From NCBI GenBank assembly GCA_004352715.1, contig SCFE01000111.1, positions 1,031,656 to 1,095,655 of the forward strand: a stretch of 64,000 bases of DNA, in the 5' to 3' direction. The translations under genes were made by a program, and so were the position numbers. This document shows positions 58,618 to 64,000 of this stretch, in pieces (the first letter of the stretch is position 1; each line of letters opens with the position of its first letter). This DNA comes from Hofstenia miamia. Lineage: Eukaryota > Xenacoelomorpha > Acoela. Below the pieces are notes generated by a model. That model had not been told where the DNA came from. It worked only from the letters and a program-made list of their open reading frames with translations, and made no database searches.

Positions 58618-59990
58618 CCGCATGCAGATATTGCAATGAACTTCAATCTATTCTACGAAAAAAATGCAAACTTCGACTTAACATCATAGAAGCAAATCTA
58701 CTATGATTTTAAGCAATATATAAAAGTTAAGACGATTTACAATGCATTCTTAGGTTCGAATTTTTTAAGCCTTTCAAAAAAATTAGCTGGATGCCCTTCG
58801 TCACGTAATCCCCTGAATGAAACATTGTATTTATTGTTATGAGTTAATTCTGCTTACATCATTTTGCACTAAATCTTAAAATGCATCACTTTTCCATAAT
58901 TATTTTTACATCACTGCATTAATGCAAACTAAATTTTGATAGTTAATATGAAATTAACATAAAATATTTAATATGTCTATTAGAATTGATGACCTACTGA
59001 TATAAAATGGTTTCCTGAAAACTTTTCGCCAGATTATAGCAAGTTATTAATATTTAAAAATAGGTTGTTCCGGACAGTTGCTATGCCGTTTCCTTCAACA
59101 TTACCATCTCTTGTCATTCCAAGGATAATTATAGAGAAATCGAGGAATTTTAGTTCTGATAGAAGTTTGAAACTAGATATTCAACTGTATTTATATTAAA
59201 CGCAAAGTATATTTAAATTTAAAAAATAATTTATACATTATTTTAGCCAGAATATTATTGAGTTCATTTTCCAAAAAATTGTGTCTATAAAATTATTAGA
59301 AAATTTGAAAATTGACCGAAATGACTTTTAGAGCTTAATAAATTTGTAAAGCTTAGCAGAATTTTATGTTTTTAAGAAATAGTCAATATATTGGATTTTC
59401 AAGTAAAAGTTTGATCCATTCCTTCATTGATAGGGTGATAGATTAAACAAACAGACTTCACTTAGATTCTTCAAAATTGACAGTGTCCAATAATTTGTTT
59501 ATTTAACACAACTGTGAACTCAAAATCCACCAATTCTCCCAAATCCAATGAAATGACTACATTCATTGCTTTCTAGAGAAATGAATTTCAAATTCATTAT
59601 ATTATAATTACAATTGAAATTATATTAACTAAGATTTGGAAAGGCCTCTTCCTATACTAAAACAAGAACCATTAATCCTTATTGACAATTTTTGAAACTG
59701 CCTTACAATAAATTGCATTTTATTTATTATTATATCTTATTTAATTTTGTGCATGCATTTATACTTGATATCCAATGAAGTTCAATATCTTATTAGTGCA
59801 GGATTTATATCCGGATTGTTGTTCATAAAGGTGATGCTACTACTACATGTATTAAGTTAACTGGTAATCGTCAACTTATGTAGTGTATTTAGTAGATGCT
59901 GTATGTATTTTCAAATTTGATTAATATATACTATATATATATATATATATGTTTATGTATATGTATATATATATGAATATATATATATGT

Positions 59991-60029
<39 letters not shown>

Positions 60030-61392
60030 TTATATGATTTAGGAATTTAGATATTTCTAAAATTATTTTGCAATAGATTTCTACAGAACTGCTGTCTTTG
60101 CATTCATAGAAATGTTTTCAAGCATTGTCTCTTAAGTTTTTGAATTCCTTAAAATAAATTGAAATGTGATGAATATGATCTTTGATTATTTAATTGCACT
60201 TTTTCAAAGACGAATACATGTTGCTTTGGCGATTTTAGTTTGTTGATGTTTTATTTACAAGTTGAGGTTTTCCATCTATCATATAGAAGTCTATGTTTTC
60301 TAATCTTATAGATTCTAATCTCCCCAAAGTATGAACTTGAACATTCTTTACAACATACGAACAAACGATACTAAAAGACAATGAAGTGGGTACTTGATTT
60401 TAAAAACAATAATTTTTTAGGTTGGTAATTCTGTGTTACACTTTTCCGTTTTTATCAAATGTTGTAGTTTTTTTAATTGCAATTTCCTGTATTCTTATTG
60501 TTGTTGAAAATATTATTAGGTGCCTTGCACACGTTTTATAAAACATTGACACTTTAAGACGTTAATTGAACAAGCAAGCAGGTGACATCTCTATACTTTC
60601 AAAAATTAATATAAAATATTAGTTATTAAAAATATTTGAGATTACTAAAAATTTTTTAATTCTATGTTCCAAGCAGATCGATAGAAGCGCTTAAAGAAGT
60701 GAATCAATCAAAGCGACAATTGTTTACAGAGTAGAATAAAACTGCTATTGATGAAAGAAATTAAATATATTTTTCATTTTAGTTATGATTACACCTTTAA
60801 GCTACCTTCTAAATGCTAACCAACAAGCTCAGAAAGGGTATTTGAGACACGACTTATTGATTTTTGTTTTCGTTTTCACGAGACATGTTTTCTTTTGGCT
60901 TAACTTTCATTTTAGGCCCAAGTTTAAAAAACCATTTACACAAAGTCATAGAACATGTAGAATCACATATTTAAAAAAAATCTTTAAATAAGAAGTAAAA
61001 TTTCTTTGGAAAGTAACTTACATATACGCACAGAATCCACACTCGCAACCTTATTCTAATTTCTACGCAATCCTGCATCAAATAATGATAATGATATTGC
61101 AATTATAAGCAATATATTTAACATTAGGTCAAAATTACCGTCCAGCATTTTTTGTTTGCTTCATTATTCATTCAGCAAAAATAACTAGCAGGTACATATA
61201 CTTCCATTTACGTTGATAATCTCATTGAATTTGTAATTTTTAGAAACTTTGTTAGGATTCGATAATTTTTGCATTTGAAACGTAAATTTATTCTCGAGGA
61301 GTAATTGCTGTTCTAGTATTAAGTAAACGCATTGCAAATGAAAACGTATCTTGTATCTCAAAAAAAGCATTTCAACACAATGTTGTCCACAG
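58618..61392. other. AT-rich stretch with a large TA-rich tract
   Basis: TA/TG repeats cover 59930-60027. A GC-richer patch at 59060-59190 has open frames on both strands but no known motif. A possible acceptor TTCATTTTAG at 60774-60783 leads into a short open frame, not called. Confidence 0.4.
59930..60027. repeat. Compound (TA)n/(TATG)n microsatellite
   Basis: TA runs broken by GTTTATG, GTATA and GAATA. Confidence 0.95.
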
Positions 61393-61520
61393 GCTCGACT
61401 GTCATACTCAGCCCACACACGTTCTTGTTCAACTCCTACTCAACTGTTGAGACGATCGCTCTGCATACGTATCCAAAAATCCAAATGGGCTTCCCAATCC
61501 CAACCCATGTCTTGTACATG
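61393..61520 (+). CDS. Candidate internal exon, unknown protein
   Basis: TTGTCCACAG (AG at 61391-61392) opens 128 bases that start in the two-base phase and end at a codon boundary before GTTAGA. The peptide STVILSPHTFLFNSYSTVET continues IALHTYPKIQMGFPIPTHVL. GC content here is clearly above its surroundings, including at third codon positions, which suggests coding selection. A minus-strand frame also runs through this segment, but its composition is poorer. I do not recognise the family; Ser/Thr/His-rich beta-type sequence. Confidence 0.45.
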
Positions 61521-62314
61521 GTTAGAAAGAAAATGTTTATTGTATTAAAAGACTAATTTTAACGACATCCTTTGGTAAAATCTAGTTAACTACAGTTCAT
61601 AATTTATAGAACGTTAGTTTCAAATTAATTGTTTACAAATATGGAAAGGCAGAAACAAGAGTTATTAACAAATTATTCCATTTCGAACTTATTTCTACTC
61701 ATTTCCCGACATTTCCTTTAGCGAATTGAAACTTTACGTTAATGAAACAAATTAATGGGAGACTTTATCCGGAACTTCCAATTTATAATGGTTATTAGTG
61801 TTTCTTATTATAAATATCTTAGACAACAACTTTAGAGGATTTTAATTTTGTCATTAGTAGAATTCAAGCTCTTCCTTTCAATTGCATAAAATTGTATAAA
61901 GCCTTCGCTTTTTGCAAAAACTAGGAAATTGAGGGTCATATTTTAGTCTAATTTATTAGCGCACTGATATTAAATGAGCATACTAAGAACATATGCATCT
62001 ATTTATTCTTTGTTAAGAAAATACATACAGCTTATTACTTAAATTTTGACATATGACAAAGAAAGGTAAAAAGCTGTGCATATATATTTTTTCCTGAACA
62101 TACTAAAAATGAGTTGTTGCAAAAGCAATTCTCCACTGAGGGCATTTTGTTAATTTCGAATTATTTTGTAAGTAAGCTTATCATAGAGTTACCTTCACTT
62201 TACTATAGAAAGTCAAAAGTCATTTTAGAATCATTGCACTTATGATATAATAAGAATATTAATATCTACATATATGAATTTAGTAGAAGAAGATGCTATT
62301 AATACTGTTAAAAT
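61521..62314. other. AT-rich noncoding stretch
   Basis: Nothing supported. Confidence 0.4.
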
Positions 62315-62444
62315 CAGTACATCATAAATTGCTGAACAAATTTTTTACTAAATTTATAAGAAAGGAAATTTTCTTAAAAACAAAAAAGATAACTTCAATA
62401 TTTTTAAATTCATAGTGCATGAATATATATATATATATATATAT
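62315..62444. repeat. Diverged dispersed repeat ending in (TA)n
   Basis: Partner of 45811-45908; the TA run occupies 62422-62444. Confidence 0.6.
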
Positions 62445-63643
62445 TGGATGCATTTGTTAACTTTCATAGAATAGCATATGCTAGTAATCATTTGTATGTT
62501 ATAAATTTCCAAGCAAAGTAATAATTGCTTTGAGTTTTTGACTAAATTTTAAGCAATTTTTATATAGGAATTGTTATAAATATGTTTTTCAATTGCAGCA
62601 TTGTCTAGATCTATATCCAAATGCAATTTTTAGAAGTTGAAAAAAAATATATATGTAAAAACAATTTGAACTGAAATCGCCAATTGATTTTTTAGTATTT
62701 TTGAATTTAATCAGTTTTCTCAGCCTCTAAATATTTGACAGCAACAGGGCCAATGGGAAAAAATATGAAATTAAGTCTTATTGCTAGTACCATCTAACAA
62801 TAAGGATGATTCTAAAATAATTTTAGATATATCTACACGTATCGTTGAACAAATGTTAAAAAATAAAAATAAAATTTACTCTATATTTATAAAGTGAATA
62901 ATAATCCTACATTAGCATTAGGGAAAAGAACACATTTAGTGTTGCAGTGACTAATTTTTTGAGTGCAAATGCACAAATTGCTACGAAGAATTTCAAATAT
63001 ATTGAACCTTAAAATTGTGCGAATGCCACCCCAAAGCTAATTTTGATATGCATTTTCTCAATGTAATGGAATTTATAAATATAGTTAACGTCAAGTTGTC
63101 TAAAACTTCTGAGTACATACTTACAAAAATCTTTGCTGAATTAATTTGTGAAGTAAAGTGTGTGAACCTTTATGACTAAAACACTATTTTGATATCTTCA
63201 ATACCATCACATATCCTGGGAAAATAGTATTTAGCTAATAGCTTGCACTTTCGTATATACTAGAAAGCTTTTTGAAGTACGCAATTTGAACAAGTTGTAT
63301 GGACTGTAAAAGATTTCAACAAATTCTAAGAGCAGCTGCTAAAAATATAAAACGGCAACACAAAATATCATGTAGCTGTAATTGCTAATATAAATTGCTC
63401 AATTGTGAAAATATACAATGGCTATCGTCCATAGCAAAAGAAGTTCTACATAGTTAAAGCATTATTAAAATGCACGACGGGCTCCTTAGTGACAAATTTT
63501 GACAGATTTTTATTCAAATGACTTGCATCTCGGTAGGTACCTGTCCCAAATTATTAATTGAAGAGGTAATGAGTGAGAAATTGTGCAGTAGTCCATTTCA
63601 AGGGAAATAGTTTTTAAAGTTTTACTCTACATATTATTTATAG
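62445..63643. other. AT-rich noncoding stretch
   Basis: Nothing supported. Confidence 0.4.
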
Positions 63644-63862
63644 GTTTGTAAATTTAAACAACTCTTGTCGGAAAAATTATTTACGTATTGGTTATTGAAT
63701 TATTCAACAACGAAGTACTACTATTACATTGAAATCGAGAATGATCTTATGGATTCTCTCGTAAATAAATTATTTACTATATCTGCAGTTCAACAAAAAG
63801 CAGTAGTGTCACTAATCTTCATTAAAGAAACATTGTTGAGTGAAAATCAATGTTCTAAATAA
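63644..63862 (+). CDS. Candidate terminal exon, unknown protein
   Basis: After TATTTATAG (AG at 63642-63643) a 72-codon frame runs in phase 0 to a TAA at 63860-63862. It begins VCKFKQLLSEKLFTYWLL and continues through YYYYIEIENDLMDSLVNKLF to a Lys/Glu-rich C-terminus ending NQCSK. The pattern is of alternating amphipathic helices. It could be a last exon, or an internal exon using GTAAAT at 63760 as donor. Frames of this length do arise by chance here, so the acceptor and composition carry the call. Family unknown. Confidence 0.38.
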   Translation, partial: VCKFKQLLSEKLFTYWLLNYSTTKYYYYIEIENDLMDSLVNKLFTISAVQQKAVVSLIFIKETLLSENQCSK

Positions 63863-64000
63863 GATATCATCCTAATTTGATCATTTCCAATTTGACAAGC
63901 TTAGAATTTGCAATAAGCTCCCTCTCGTTGTCGACATGGGTTTCCGGGCATTTGCATTATAAATTTACTAGGTATATCTTATAAGGAAAATACATCGCAC

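Overview
This window reads as intron or intergenic DNA from an AT-rich animal (metazoan) nuclear genome, in a draft scaffold assembly. By eye GC is around 30 percent or lower. There are more than twenty (TA)n tracts, seven N-gaps (two of exactly 1000 N) and five isolated single N bases. There are no bacterial operons, ribosome binding sites or long intact genes. The transposon mix (jockey/CR1-like LINEs, R2/R4-like LINEs, a mariner, 8-bp-TSD MITEs) fits an invertebrate. The recurrent ACATGTA motif would suit a lophotrochozoan such as a mollusc, but that is only an inference and no species can be named.

Layout. 1-10.6 kb: a degenerate + strand LINE end (4.4-5.3 kb), a duplicated unknown coding pseudogene on the minus strand (6.05-6.8 and 7.4-8.2 kb), and two adjoining minus-strand LINE remnants (8.25-10.58 kb), one with a decayed 2A-like motif. 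10.6-20 kb: a mariner 3' fragment, a nearly complete 1387-bp mariner with matching terminal repeats and TA target duplication (13887-15273), a 438-bp tandem duplication and two longer duplicated blocks. 20-43 kb: mostly unassignable AT-rich DNA with (TA)n tracts. It also holds candidate host-gene exons on the minus strand (29.5, 32.5 and 33.0 kb) and plus strand (35.8 and 37.8 kb), and an odd GC-rich repeat pair at 34 kb. 43.8-44.2 kb: a clean 376-bp MITE with a perfect 8-bp target duplication. 46-49.35 kb: the richest region, a nested retrotransposon cluster in which two R2/R4-like elements sit in TAA/ATT repeats left by LINE tails; one looks internally deleted, keeping only its two ends. 51.2-51.5 kb: a second MITE with about 30-bp terminal repeats. 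54.3 kb: a convincing EF-hand exon. 55.5-58.6 kb: a 1.1-kb island between two 1000-N gaps that repeats sequence from 17 kb. 58.6-64 kb: AT-rich DNA with two more candidate + strand exons (61.4 and 63.7 kb).

How it works together. At least one minus-strand gene (28.6-33.1 kb) and one or more plus-strand genes appear to cross the window as short exons in long, repeat-filled introns; their identities are unresolved apart from the EF-hand. Several duplications are bounded by (TA)n tracts or Ns and are probably assembly products. In particular, 22316-23193 appears to carry the sequence missing from the gap at 38720-39515.
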